Shown: positions 53,050-62,343 of the stretch, piece after piece
Numbering within the stretch: the first letter of the stretch is position 1
Layout of the letters: every line of letters begins with the position of its first letter
Source of the DNA: JALZVT01 sp039029135
GTDB taxonomy: Bacteria; Pseudomonadota; Gammaproteobacteria; Pseudomonadales; Azotimanducaceae
Assembly (NCBI GenBank): GCA_039029135.1
Contig: JBCCGT010000001.1
Span: 310,001 to 374,000 of the forward strand
Length of the DNA stretch: 64,000 nucleotides
Reading direction: 5' to 3'
Program-made: the position numbers and the translations under genes
Notes under the pieces: model-generated
Told to the model about the DNA's origin: nothing
The model's input: the letters and a program-made list of their open reading frames with translations, nothing else
Databases searched by the model: none

Positions 53050-54156
53050 CTACGTCAACTTGATCACCGCCGGATCACCGGCCTTAGGCACGCCCAACAT
53101 CGCCGGGTATGCGTGATGCTGAAATCCGCCTTCGGCTGCAAACGCCTTAAGCGAGGCCTCAAGACCAGTGAAGAAGCCGGTCTTGTGCTCGCCGCTGAGC
53201 GCGCCGGTCATCGGCGCCTGGCTTAACTCAACCTGGGTGAAGTCCTGCTTCCCAAGCACCGCCATCAGCCCCGATTGGGCGCCGTCTTTAACGAAGGACC
53301 AACCCCAGCCCATCTTGATAGTCGGGCTGTAGATCGTGACGATCTTGTCGAAGTTGGTCGCCGTCCAGGCCAGCGTCGCGACGTCTAGCGAGTTGCGGCA
53401 TGCATCCATGTTCGACCCGAGCGACGCGTCCCAGCCCGGGGGCGACACAGACGGGCTGGCGAACTGGGAATCGGAATAGGCGGCAAACGCGGCGTCGCCG
53501 GCGGTCGGCCCGGCGAAAGAGACGTTGCTCACCACGGCCGCACCAGCCGGGTCCCAGGTCTGCTGCACTTGCTTCAGGTACAACGCCATCGTCGACGACA
53601 TTACCCCGCCCTTGCTGTGCCCGGTCACAGTGACGAACGACGTGCCTGACGTGCCGCTGATCGCGTTGGTCAGGAATTCGAGCAGTGAGGAGACGCCGTC
53701 GAGCGAACTTGTCATTGCCAACAGGCGCTGTAGATCGATGCTGGTCGACTCCGAGATGGCGCCGCCTATCCCTTCTGATACAGCGCCGGGTGGCCAAGGC
53801 ACCATCTGCTCGACGGCCAGATCGCCGAGCAGCCAGTCGACCTCGGACATGCCATTGGTGCCACGGATCGCAACGACGATCTGGTTCGGGTCGTCGTTGT
53901 TGCGGACCGCGTACATCATGTGATCCTGCAGTATCGCACCAGGAATGGTATACACCGCCGGTCCCCAGGCGATGCTCCAAGCCGGGTTGCCGTTCGGCGC
54001 GATCGGGTAGAGCTGCGGCATGGCTTCTTCGATCAATGTCTTGATCGCCGCGCCCGGCGTCGGATTATCGAAGATCGTGATCCTCTCGCCGCAATAGGCC
54101 ATGAATGCAAAGCACACCATCGTGCGCCGCTGCGCTTCGTTCTGTATCGCAGACAT
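53050..54156 (-). CDS. class 3 lipase family protein
   Basis: A 368-residue alpha/beta hydrolase. The nucleophile elbow is 'VTGHSKGGVMSS' (GxSxG), followed by 'VSFAGPTAGDAAFAAY', as in fungal-type class 3 lipases; 'VVAIRGTNGMSEVDWLLGDL' is the family's oxyanion-side block. No signal peptide is seen, so it may be cytoplasmic or secreted by an unusual route. It has no obvious operon partners. Substrate (acylglycerol or other ester) is inferred from family only. Confidence 0.82.
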   Translation of the reverse strand: MSAIQNEAQRRTMVCFAFMAYCGERITIFDNPTPGAAIKTLIEEAMPQLYPIAPNGNPAWSIAWGPAVYTIPGAILQDHMMYAVRNNDDPNQIVVAIRGTNGMSEVDWLLGDLAVEQMVPWPPGAVSEGIGGAISESTSIDLQRLLAMTSSLDGVSSLLEFLTNAISGTSGTSFVTVTGHSKGGVMSSTMALYLKQVQQTWDPAGAAVVSNVSFAGPTAGDAAFAAYSDSQFASPSVSPPGWDASLGSNMDACRNSLDVATLAWTATNFDKIVTIYSPTIKMGWGWSFVKDGAQSGLMAVLGKQDFTQVELSQAPMTGALSGEHKTGFFTGLEASLKAFAAEGGFQHHAYPAMLGVPKAGDPAVIKLT

Positions 54157-54503
54157 CGCGTCTCCCTCCCGATTCCTGTTCCCCGTTAGGACATCGCCCC
54201 AGCACGCATCCGTTTTCGACCATGTCAGGGGTGAAGGGGTGCGTCAACGGACTGCGCCCTCATCGACCATTTCAGCCTGGGGAATCCACCAAGTTCATAT
54301 CGTCCTGCTAGCAGTCCTGCGCACGTTCATGGCTGGATGGAAAACCCAGCTCGTCCGAATCGAGTCTCGCTTCGAGGCTGTCTATACCTCAATATTCGAT
54401 CTGCAAGCCCGAGAGAAGGCGGCGCGAGCCACGCCCAATCGAATCCCTCATCTTGTGCGCATGCAAAGGCGAACAACAAAACCAACAACAAAAGGACCTA
54501 AGC
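54157..54503. other. divergent promoter region
   Basis: 347 bases between the lipase and the transporter genes, which point away from each other. No gene is supported; the right end has AAAGGA as the transporter's ribosome site. Confidence 0.4.
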
Positions 54504-56051
54504 ATGTCCGAATCCGAAACCGCCATGCGATCCGACTACGCCGCTGACAGCCAGAGCACGAGGGACGTCAAGCAGCTCGGCACCTGGGCCGCAATTGGCA
54601 GTCTGTCTTATGTGTTCTGGGTGTGCGGCGGTATGGAGATGGTCGAGCGCCTGGCCTATTACGGGGTACGACAGGTCAGCAGCTTGTATGCAACCGATGC
54701 GCAGTCATCCGGCGGCCTAGGCCTCACCGCTTCTTCCGTAGGCATCATCTTTACCGTCTGGGCCTTCGTCCAGTCATTCGTCCCGGTGTTTACCGGCGGC
54801 ATTTCTGACCGCGTTGGTTACAAAGAGACCATCTTCGCTTCTACCGTCTTCAAAATCCTCGGCTATCTCATCATGGCTTGGTTTCCGAGCTTCTGGGGTT
54901 TCCTGATCGGCGCGGTTGTGTTGGCGTTTGGCACCGGCATCTTCAAACCCGGCATTCAGGCAACCGTCGTCAAGTCCACCAATCGCACCAATAGCTCCAT
55001 CGCCTGGGGCGTTTTCTATCAGACAGTGAACATCGGCGGATTCATCGGCCCCCTGCTGGCCGCGCAGTTGCGACAGCTAGAGTGGGCGTATGTGTTCTAC
55101 GCCTGCGCAGCAATCATCTCTCTAAACTTCCTGCTGCTGTTGACCTACAAGGAGGCGGACAAGGAAGAGCGGCTAGCCCATCGGGCTAAAGTCAAATCCG
55201 GCGAGATTGAACAGAGCAGTCTATTCAAAGACAGCCTGAGCGAACTACTGAAACCCATCATGCTCTGGTACATCGTTCTGTTTTCGGGTTTCTGGTTCAT
55301 GCTGATGGCGTTCTGGGATGTCGCACCGCTGTACTTCCGTGATTGGGTGGACACAACGGTGATGGTCCAACATCTGTTTGGTCCCGATGGGACGTCGAAC
55401 CCATTCTTCAAGTTCATTCTGGGCATGAGCGCAGACGGCCAGCGCATCCTCCCCGAGGGTCTGGTAAACCTGAACGCCATGCTGATCATGGTGTTCTGTT
55501 TTGTGGTGGCAGGTTGGAGTGCTCTCATGCGCGCCACCAATTCAATGGCTATAGGGACTTTTCTGGCCGCATCCGCATTGATGCTGCTGGGCGGATTCAA
55601 CCACGTCTGGATCATTGTCGCGGCCGTTGTCAGCTTCTCAATTGGCGAGATGCTATCGAGTCCAAAGAGCTCCGAATATCTGGGCAACATCGCACCTGAA
55701 CAGAAGAAGGCGATGTACCTGGGCTTCAGTCAGCTGCCCCTGGGAATCGGCTGGACTCTGGAAGGCTTCATCGGTCAGTTCCTGTACGGCAAATACGGCG
55801 CCAAGGAGACCATCGCCCGTCAGGCCATGCTTGAAGACGGCATGTCACCGGCAGACGTCGACGCAGTCCCTGTTGGCGAGGCCTTCCAGCGCCTTGTTGA
55901 GATCACGGGGGAGAATGCGGACGCCTTGACCGCCGAGCTCTACATGGCGAACGACGTCGGCGATGCCTGGTATCTGATGGGCTCAGTGGGCATTCTCGCT
56001 GCGGCAGGTCTGTTTGCCTACGGGCGCTGGACCTATCGGCTGCAAGAATGA
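54504..56051 (+). CDS. POT/PTR family peptide MFS transporter
   Basis: A 515-residue major-facilitator protein with ~12-14 hydrophobic segments. Its first helix 'VFWVCGGMEMVERLAYYGVR' carries the ExxERxxYY-like motif (here E-M-V-E-R-L-A-Y-Y) of proton-coupled oligopeptide transporters, and 'FGTGIFKPGIQATV' is another POT block. The ATG at 54504 has AAAGGA 7 nt upstream; earlier in-frame codons lack homology. It likely imports di- or tripeptides with protons, though POT members also move nitrate or other solutes. Confidence 0.85.
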   Translation: MSESETAMRSDYAADSQSTRDVKQLGTWAAIGSLSYVFWVCGGMEMVERLAYYGVRQVSSLYATDAQSSGGLGLTASSVGIIFTVWAFVQSFVPVFTGGISDRVGYKETIFASTVFKILGYLIMAWFPSFWGFLIGAVVLAFGTGIFKPGIQATVVKSTNRTNSSIAWGVFYQTVNIGGFIGPLLAAQLRQLEWAYVFYACAAIISLNFLLLLTYKEADKEERLAHRAKVKSGEIEQSSLFKDSLSELLKPIMLWYIVLFSGFWFMLMAFWDVAPLYFRDWVDTTVMVQHLFGPDGTSNPFFKFILGMSADGQRILPEGLVNLNAMLIMVFCFVVAGWSALMRATNSMAIGTFLAASALMLLGGFNHVWIIVAAVVSFSIGEMLSSPKSSEYLGNIAPEQKKAMYLGFSQLPLGIGWTLEGFIGQFLYGKYGAKETIARQAMLEDGMSPADVDAVPVGEAFQRLVEITGENADALTAELYMANDVGDAWYLMGSVGILAAAGLFAYGRWTYRLQE

Positions 56052-56170
56052 TCCGGTCTGTTCGTCCGCGGGAATACTCGGCGAAGCGGGAGGCCCAACA
56101 AACGCGGCCTCGACAACACAGGTCGTGCAGCTAATCAGGCCGGCGAAAAAATCGGGGGGAGCGCAATCAC

Positions 56171-56659
56171 ATGACGACTTGGACTTCACGCGTCTTAACG
56201 CGGTACGTCGTCCTGACCTGCTTCGGATGCGCAGTCGCCGCCTGCCAGGCACCGAGCGCTAGTGGCGCCAGCGGCGCGACGAGCACCGCACCAGACTGGC
56301 TCGAAGGCTGCTGGATCAGCGGCGATGGCACCACAGAGGAAAACTGGCGGCGCTCCCGCGAGGGCAGCCAGTGGTTTGGCTATAGCGTCAGCGAACGGCA
56401 GGGACAACCAGCGTTTTTCGAACAGCTGCGTCTAGATCGCACCGAGACAGGCTATGTGATTCACGCCTACCCCAGCGGCATTGGCCCGACACCCTTCGAG
56501 GGGACACTGGACGGCAAGCGCTTGAGTTTTACCAACCCGGACAATGACTATCCGCAGCGAATAACCTACGAGAAAGTAGCAACCGGAATACGCGCAGAAA
56601 TCTCAATGCTCGACGGCAGCAAAGCAACGGGTTGGGAGTACCGTCCCTGCGAACAGTGA
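56171..56659 (+). CDS. DUF6265-like lipoprotein
   Basis: A 162-residue protein with a lipoprotein signal ('VLTCFGCAVAACQAPS', cleavage before Cys 25) and a body that starts 'PDWLEGCWISGDGTTEENW' and contains 'FFEQLRLDRTETGYVIHAYPSG' and 'FTNPDNDYPQRITYEK'. This matches the DUF6265 lipocalin-like family of small exported proteins. Function unknown; the fold suggests binding of a small hydrophobic ligand. It is 119 nt after the POT transporter. Confidence 0.7.
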   Translation: MTTWTSRVLTRYVVLTCFGCAVAACQAPSASGASGATSTAPDWLEGCWISGDGTTEENWRRSREGSQWFGYSVSERQGQPAFFEQLRLDRTETGYVIHAYPSGIGPTPFEGTLDGKRLSFTNPDNDYPQRITYEKVATGIRAEISMLDGSKATGWEYRPCEQ

Positions 56660-56673
56660 GCGACGACCAGGCC

Positions 56674-59049
56674 TCAAACCCGCTCGGTACCCGTCAGCCC
56701 CTGTTCGACCAGCATCTTGTAGTCATCCGCAGTTAGCCCAAGCTCTGCTTCGAACACCTCCTGGCTGTGCTGGCCAAAACACGGTGCCGGGCGAATCTCA
56801 CCCTCGGGCGTATCGCGCAGCACCCAGGGCGCGGTCGGCAGCGGGTGGGTGCCGCACTCGGGGTGCGTGACATCGATAAGGAAACCGCGACTGCGAAAGT
56901 GCTCACTCGGGTGACGATAGATGTCCAGAAAGGGCTCGACCCGCGCCGCGGCCAGGCCAAGACGTCCGAGTGTTGTCGCGGTACCTGCCGCGTCCTGGTC
57001 GCGCATCCAGGCACCGATGTGACGGTCCAGTTCGGCCTCATCGGCCTTGCGATCTGCCATCGTGGGCCAGCGCTCAACCTCCAGCTCAAGATGGGTAGCC
57101 AGGGCGGCGAACGCCGCGTCGCTTTCGGCGGCAAGCGCTACCCATTCGCCATTGGCCGCCGCGTAGATATTGTGCGGCGCGATGCGCGGGTGACGGTTGC
57201 CTCGCGGACCGCGCAGGTCTGCGTTGGCGTCGAACTCTGCCATCGCATCGCCGATGCCGACCGCCACCGCTTCGAGCATGCCCGCATCGATTCGTTGGGC
57301 CTCGCCGGTCTGCTCGCGATGGTGCAACGCCGTGATGATCGCGGCAGCGAGGTGACACCCCGTTATCGGATCGGGGATGAGACCCCCCGTGTTCTGCCCC
57401 GCCTCGCCCTCATAGCCGTGCAGGCTGGATAGCCCCGCCATCGGCTCGGTCGTCGCGCCATTCGCCGCGTACTCGGCGAGCGGGCCCGTGCGGCCGTAAC
57501 CGGAGACAGACGCCATGATCACCGCGGGATTCACCTCGTGCAGTGTCTCCAGCGTGATACCCCAGTTCGCCATGACGTGGGGGCTGAAGTTATCCGCGAT
57601 GACGTCGAAGTTGGGCACCATCTGCCAAAACAGCTCTTTGCCCCTAGGTTGTGACATGTCGAGGGTGATCGCCCGCTTGTTCAGGTTGACCGTGTTGTAC
57701 ATGCCGTTGGTGTTCAGCGGGTTCTGCTTGATCTGCGGATTGCGCAGTCCGGGTGGGACGGGCGAGCCCGCGCCTCGCCACACATCCGGACGCTTCACGG
57801 TTTCGATCTGAACAACGTCGGCACCGAGCAGCGCCAGCAGCTCGGTGCCATAGGTGCCCGCCCATGCCTGGGTGAAACACAGCACCCGAATGCCGTGCAG
57901 CGGCAGACTGCGCGCGGCATCGGCGCGTTGCGTTAGCCTCTCGCGAGCGACCACGTCAGCAGTGTCTTGACCCAGCGTAGGCGCGGATCTTCTCAGCCGC
58001 CACGGCGTGGCCGACAGCTTCACCGGCGCGCCGGCCGTCGCCACATCGTGCTCCGCGATCCGCGCCTGGACGATGAAATCGCGCGTCTGCAGGTGCTCGC
58101 TGGTTAATAGCTCTTCCGCGTTTTGCACCACCCCCGCGATGCAGCGGCGGTCCAGCAGGCCATAGAACAGCTCCCACTTGTCACGATCGGCGGTTGCCGC
58201 AGCGAGCCCCTCGCGGACCGGGGCCTGGGGTTGTTGGTTGCGGCCCCACTGCGGAATGTAGGTTTCGTCTTGCGCGAGATCGTCGAGTCCCAGGAACGTC
58301 ATCGCGTCCGTCCAAAACCCCCAATCCCCATAGCCATAGTTGATCTGGCCGTTCTTCGCCTGCCAGAGCGGACCCGGTCGACCGCGCTCGCGCGGGCCGT
58401 AGGGCCCATAGGCGAAGTTGTCGCCGCCGATGAAGTTGCCTAACGTCGCCCAGGGCGCACAGGTGTTGGCCAGGGCCTCGATCTCGCTGGCGTCTATTCG
58501 CTCTCCGTGTCCCGTGCGACGCGCCCGCAGCAGCGCAGCGGCGGCGGCAACAAACCCTGACACCCCGGCGATGTAGCCGGTCTGGTTGTGCGGCAACTGC
58601 AGCGGGGTCTCGTCCTGGTAGCGATTGATGGCCGCCCAACCCACCCGCGCGCAGGCGGTGAGGTTGTTGCCGGGAAAGGCGGCCAGAGGCCCCGTGAGCC
58701 CATGAGGAGTGAGCGACAGGTGTACGCCGTCGGCAGGCAATGCCGACAGCTCGTCGGGAGTCTCTGCGCCTGACGTAATGACGACATGCGCGCTTGCAAT
58801 CAGCGACGCCAGGTCGACCGCGTGCAGGTCGACCGATCGCTTGTTCCAGTTGACGTAGCCGTGCAGCAACGAGCGCTCGACGCCCGGCTCGTGATGCAGA
58901 TACGGCGGCTCGGCGCGCAGGGCGTGGCCTGCCCGCGACTCGACCAGGATCACGTCAGCGCCAAAGTCACCGAACAGTCGGGCGGCGAAGGCGGCCGACA
59001 GGCGATCCGACAGATCGACGACGCGAATATCTGCAAACGCTCGGCTCAT
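56674..59049 (-). CDS. fused double CaiB/BaiF CoA-transferase
   Basis: A 791-residue protein made of two family III CoA-transferase modules. The first (~1-380) begins 'IRVVDLSDRLSAAFAARLFGDFGADVILVE' with 'ERIDASEIEALA' near its active-site Asp; the second (~395-785) begins 'IRVLCFTQAWAGTYGTELLALLGADVVQIE' with 'QRIDAGMLEAVA'. Typical CaiB proteins are about 400 residues and dimerise, so this is a tandem fusion forming a pseudo-dimer. GGGAGGG precedes the ATG. It transfers CoA between acids; the neighbouring LLM, TauD and SDR genes suggest degradation of an unusual carboxylic acid. Confidence 0.88.
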   Translation of the reverse strand: MSRAFADIRVVDLSDRLSAAFAARLFGDFGADVILVESRAGHALRAEPPYLHHEPGVERSLLHGYVNWNKRSVDLHAVDLASLIASAHVVITSGAETPDELSALPADGVHLSLTPHGLTGPLAAFPGNNLTACARVGWAAINRYQDETPLQLPHNQTGYIAGVSGFVAAAAALLRARRTGHGERIDASEIEALANTCAPWATLGNFIGGDNFAYGPYGPRERGRPGPLWQAKNGQINYGYGDWGFWTDAMTFLGLDDLAQDETYIPQWGRNQQPQAPVREGLAAATADRDKWELFYGLLDRRCIAGVVQNAEELLTSEHLQTRDFIVQARIAEHDVATAGAPVKLSATPWRLRRSAPTLGQDTADVVARERLTQRADAARSLPLHGIRVLCFTQAWAGTYGTELLALLGADVVQIETVKRPDVWRGAGSPVPPGLRNPQIKQNPLNTNGMYNTVNLNKRAITLDMSQPRGKELFWQMVPNFDVIADNFSPHVMANWGITLETLHEVNPAVIMASVSGYGRTGPLAEYAANGATTEPMAGLSSLHGYEGEAGQNTGGLIPDPITGCHLAAAIITALHHREQTGEAQRIDAGMLEAVAVGIGDAMAEFDANADLRGPRGNRHPRIAPHNIYAAANGEWVALAAESDAAFAALATHLELEVERWPTMADRKADEAELDRHIGAWMRDQDAAGTATTLGRLGLAAARVEPFLDIYRHPSEHFRSRGFLIDVTHPECGTHPLPTAPWVLRDTPEGEIRPAPCFGQHSQEVFEAELGLTADDYKMLVEQGLTGTERV

Positions 59050-59138
59050 GACGTCCCTCCCCCAAACCGATACTAGCGCGTTCGCGTGGACGAGGTGCTA
59101 TGTTCGACCCACATTGACACCGAGGGAGGGATCGGCGC

Positions 59139-59978
59139 GTGGACAGCATCAGACTCTACGGCAACGATCATTCCCCCTGGGTACAGGCGGTCATGCTGGG
59201 CCTGCACGACAAGCAGCTCACATACACCCGCACGACCGCGCCACCGCTAGACGTGTTCTTGACCTGGGGTTGCATGATGCCGGCGGCGCGCTTCGACGAC
59301 GCGCCCTGGGAGTGGGAGTCAAAGCACATCCTCGCTCGAATCGGCTTTACCGAGGTATCGGAACACGACATGGCGAGCGTGCGGCAGACGTGGCAGGGCG
59401 TGCTGCACCGAACGGACTACTGGACTCGATTCTGGGGGGAGTTCAGTCTGGCGAGCGACCCCGCGCCATCGGCGCCGAGGCGCTTCGCGCGAAATTTTCT
59501 CCGCAGCTTCACGATTCTCTACTTCTTCTTGCTGATTCGGCTGACGGTGTTCTTTCGGCGCCCGCCGGATCCCGAGAACTATGGTGACCAGTACCTCCTG
59601 TGGGAGGAGCGGCTCGCTCGCCTAGACAGTCCGTTTCTGGGTGGCGACCAGCCGGACTCTGTGGACCTGCTGCTGTTCGGCGTCGTTCAGTGTCACTGCA
59701 GCATTCCGGTTCCCCCGCTGCAGGCGCTGCAGGCCGATCCACGGCTCGCGCACCTGCGGAATTGGATCAGCAGGATGCAGGCGCACTTCGCAGACTATCC
59801 GTCGCTGTATTCGGGCACCTACTTCCAGCCGCATTCGGCGCCACCCGCGCCGGCCGGTTCGCTGGATCAGCTCGCGTTCTGGCTCGGCAGCATCCTTATG
59901 ATCAGTCTCTTCTGGATCACCATTCCACTGATCGCCTTCCTCGCCTATCGCAATCGAGTCATTCGCCACGCGGTCTGA
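59139..59978 (+). CDS. glutathione S-transferase-like protein with C-terminal membrane helix
   Basis: A 279-residue protein. The N-terminus 'SIRLYGNDHSPWVQAVMLGLHDKQLTYT' is a GST thioredoxin-fold start (SPW in place of SPF/SPY). A helical GST C-domain follows ('LLLFGVVQCHCSIP', 'LRNWISRMQAHF'). A hydrophobic segment lies mid-protein ('FTILYFFLLIRLTVFF') and another at the end ('LAFWLGSILMISLFWITIPLIAFLAY'), so it is probably membrane-bound, unlike standard GSTs. GTG start at 59139. It is divergent from the CoA-transferase gene. Confidence 0.7.
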   Translation: MDSIRLYGNDHSPWVQAVMLGLHDKQLTYTRTTAPPLDVFLTWGCMMPAARFDDAPWEWESKHILARIGFTEVSEHDMASVRQTWQGVLHRTDYWTRFWGEFSLASDPAPSAPRRFARNFLRSFTILYFFLLIRLTVFFRRPPDPENYGDQYLLWEERLARLDSPFLGGDQPDSVDLLLFGVVQCHCSIPVPPLQALQADPRLAHLRNWISRMQAHFADYPSLYSGTYFQPHSAPPAPAGSLDQLAFWLGSILMISLFWITIPLIAFLAYRNRVIRHAV

Positions 59979-60073
59979 GAATCGATGCGTGATGCCGCCC
60001 GAATCTACGCTCCCCCACCGAGGGGTCGCCGCACGGCGTCAGCGACCTGTCATCAAGCTGGGCACGCGAGCCG

Positions 60074-61143
60074 CTAGGCGTCCAACAGCCCCAGCGACCG
60101 ATAGGACTCGACCGTCGCGCGCAGCGCTTCGTCCACCGGGCGAGGCCGCAGACCCAGTTCGTCCATGGCGAGCCGACAGTAGGCGCGCGGCGAATCGTAG
60201 GTCGGTTTTTCCGGCACGCCGTCGACCATGGGCTCGCCGCCGATCGCTGACACTTCCGGGAACAACGCCGCCAGGCGATCGCTTAGCTGCCAGGTAAACA
60301 GCTCGCCGCTCGGGTCCGCCGCGGACAGGATGTAGCGGGAACCGTTGGCTGCTGCGTTGGACTCGAGGCACAGCCGATGCGCGCTCGCGACGTCCCGAAC
60401 GTCGACCAGATTCCACAGCATGCGACCGCCGCGGGACTTGGCGTAGGGCTTGCCGCGCATCATGAATCGGATGCAGTTCTGCCAGCTCCAACCCTGATCG
60501 TGGTTGGCACACATCAAAGGTCCGATCACGTGCAGGGGCAGGATCGAGATAGCCTCGAACTGTTCGTGCTGTGCGGCCAAGTCGTAGAGCATGCGCTCTG
60601 TCTCTGCCTTGGCCATGGCGTAGGCGATGTCGCGGTTCTTCGGGATGCTCTTGCGGGTCCACGCGCCCTTGTAGCCCTCCGGGTTGTCGGAACACCAGTC
60701 GGCCTCGGTGAACACGTAGCCTGCCGGCCTTGGATGTCCCACCGCAGCGAACGAACTGGTGAACACAAAGCGTCGCACGCTCGTCGCCTTGAGCGCCGAT
60801 TCGACGACGTGCCGCACTTCGGTGAAGCAGCCGTCGTAAACCTCCTGAGGCGTTTCGCGGTTATAGCCGACCGCAGCACCCGCGTGGATGACGCCCGCAC
60901 AACCGGCGAAGGCATCGTCATAGCTGCCCTCGTCGCGCAGATCAGCGGTCGTCAGGCTGACGTCGCCATTTCCCAGCTCGCGCAGCGCGAGCAGGTGCTC
61001 GACCTTCTCCGGCAGATCCGGATTGCGCACACACGCACGCACCTGATAGCCGTGCTGCACGAGGTCTCGCACGATCCACGAGCCGATGTAGCCGCTGGCG
61101 CGGTGACCGCGACCGGGCCCGTGGTTGGGTCCATTGCTGGCAT
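60074..61143 (-). pseudogene. NAD-dependent epimerase/dihydroflavonol-reductase-like SDR, frameshifted
   Basis: An extended SDR (YxxxK in 'DIAYAMAKAE', 'FVFTSSFAAVGHP', 'LLDA' end) whose N-terminus is in another frame. From the ATG at 61143, with AGGGGAGAG just upstream, the reading is 'MPAMDPTTGPVAVT'; the body frame joins as 'ASGYIGSWIVRDL'. One missing base near 61100 breaks the GxxGxxG loop ('VAVTGASGYIG' expected). So the gene is either inactivated by a one-base deletion or carries a sequencing error. The intact protein would be about 355 residues and reduce or epimerise a carbonyl/sugar substrate. Confidence 0.8.
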
Positions 61144-61332
61144 GTTGCTCTCCCCTCTTCTCCGCTCGCTTACCGGCGGCTAAAGCCCGGCCGGTCCGCA
61201 TGACTCGCCCAGATGGCTTTGATGTTACCTTCATCCGCGTGTTTCTGACGACGCCACCTGTGTGGCGCCGTCTCTTCGCCTGAGCCTGACGTCCCACTGC
61301 GTCGCCAGGAGGCAAGCCATCAGGAGACGAAT

Positions 61333-62181
61333 GTGTGCATTGGGCTGCTGTTCAACACCGATCGTATGGATCGCAACGAATTCATCGACTACGCGCGACG
61401 TGCCGACGCCGCCGGGATCGAGTGGCTGTGGCTGCCCGAACTGTTCACCCGGGAGCCCTTTGCGACGGCAGGCTATCTGCTGGCCGCGACGGAGCGAATC
61501 TCGCTGGCGACGGGCATCGCGAACATTTACGCACGCGATCCGGTGGCGACGGTTTCCGCGGCAAGCGCGCTCGCGGAACTGTCACAGGATCGCTTCCTGC
61601 TCGGCCTCGGCGTCTCCAACGCGGGACTGAACGAGGCCCGGGGCCACGTATGGCAACCACCGGTTCGCAAGCTGACCGAGTACCTCACGGCCATGCGCGC
61701 GGTGAAACTCACCTCGCCGCAGGTGCACGCGCCGGTCCATGTCGCCGCGCACGGCCCCAAAATGCTCGCCACCGTGGCGCAGCACGCCGACGGCGCCAAC
61801 ACCTATTTGATGCCGCTGGCCCACGTCGCCGAGGCGCGGGCGGCGCTCGGCGCAAACAAGGCGCTGAACACCATGCTGTTCTGCCTGCACGACGAGGACC
61901 CGCAGTCCGCGCGCGACACGGCGCGACGCGCGGTGGGCTATTACATGGGGCTCGACTACTACCATCGAGCCTGGCGATCATTTGGCTTCACGCAGTCAGA
62001 CTTCGACAACGGCGGCAGCGATGCGCTGATCGACGCCATCGTCGCCTGGGGAGATCTGACGGCGATTTCGGAACGCGTGGCGGCACAGCGCGCAGCGGGC
62101 GCCGACCAGGTGGTCATCATTCCGATCGCACGCGGCGGGGCGCCGGACTGGGCGCTGCTGGAACGCCTGGTTGAGGCGTGA
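61333..62181 (+). CDS. LLM class flavin-dependent oxidoreductase
   Basis: A 282-residue luciferase-like (F420 or FMN) oxidoreductase. The TIM-barrel blocks 'AAGIEWLWLPELFTREPF', 'LATGIANIYARDPVATVSAASALAELS', 'FLLGLGVSN' and 'PVHVAAHGPKMLATVAQHADG' are typical of F420-dependent LLM enzymes. Start is a GTG at 61333 with GGAG upstream. It is divergent from the frameshifted SDR gene and upstream of the TauD gene; reductive or oxygenase steps on an unusual substrate are plausible. Confidence 0.85.
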   Translation: MCIGLLFNTDRMDRNEFIDYARRADAAGIEWLWLPELFTREPFATAGYLLAATERISLATGIANIYARDPVATVSAASALAELSQDRFLLGLGVSNAGLNEARGHVWQPPVRKLTEYLTAMRAVKLTSPQVHAPVHVAAHGPKMLATVAQHADGANTYLMPLAHVAEARAALGANKALNTMLFCLHDEDPQSARDTARRAVGYYMGLDYYHRAWRSFGFTQSDFDNGGSDALIDAIVAWGDLTAISERVAAQRAAGADQVVIIPIARGGAPDWALLERLVEA

Positions 62182-62343
62182 TGGCGCCCGCGATTCAGTC
62201 TTCCCAAGGCGTCAATGGCACTCACGGCAGGCGCGGTTTGGGCAATGCGGCGATACGACAAGGGATGCGTTGAGCTAGCCACGCGTCGTGTCAAATTCCG
62301 GCATGGGATAGGATAGCGAGTCGATCAGGATTGGGAGAGATCC

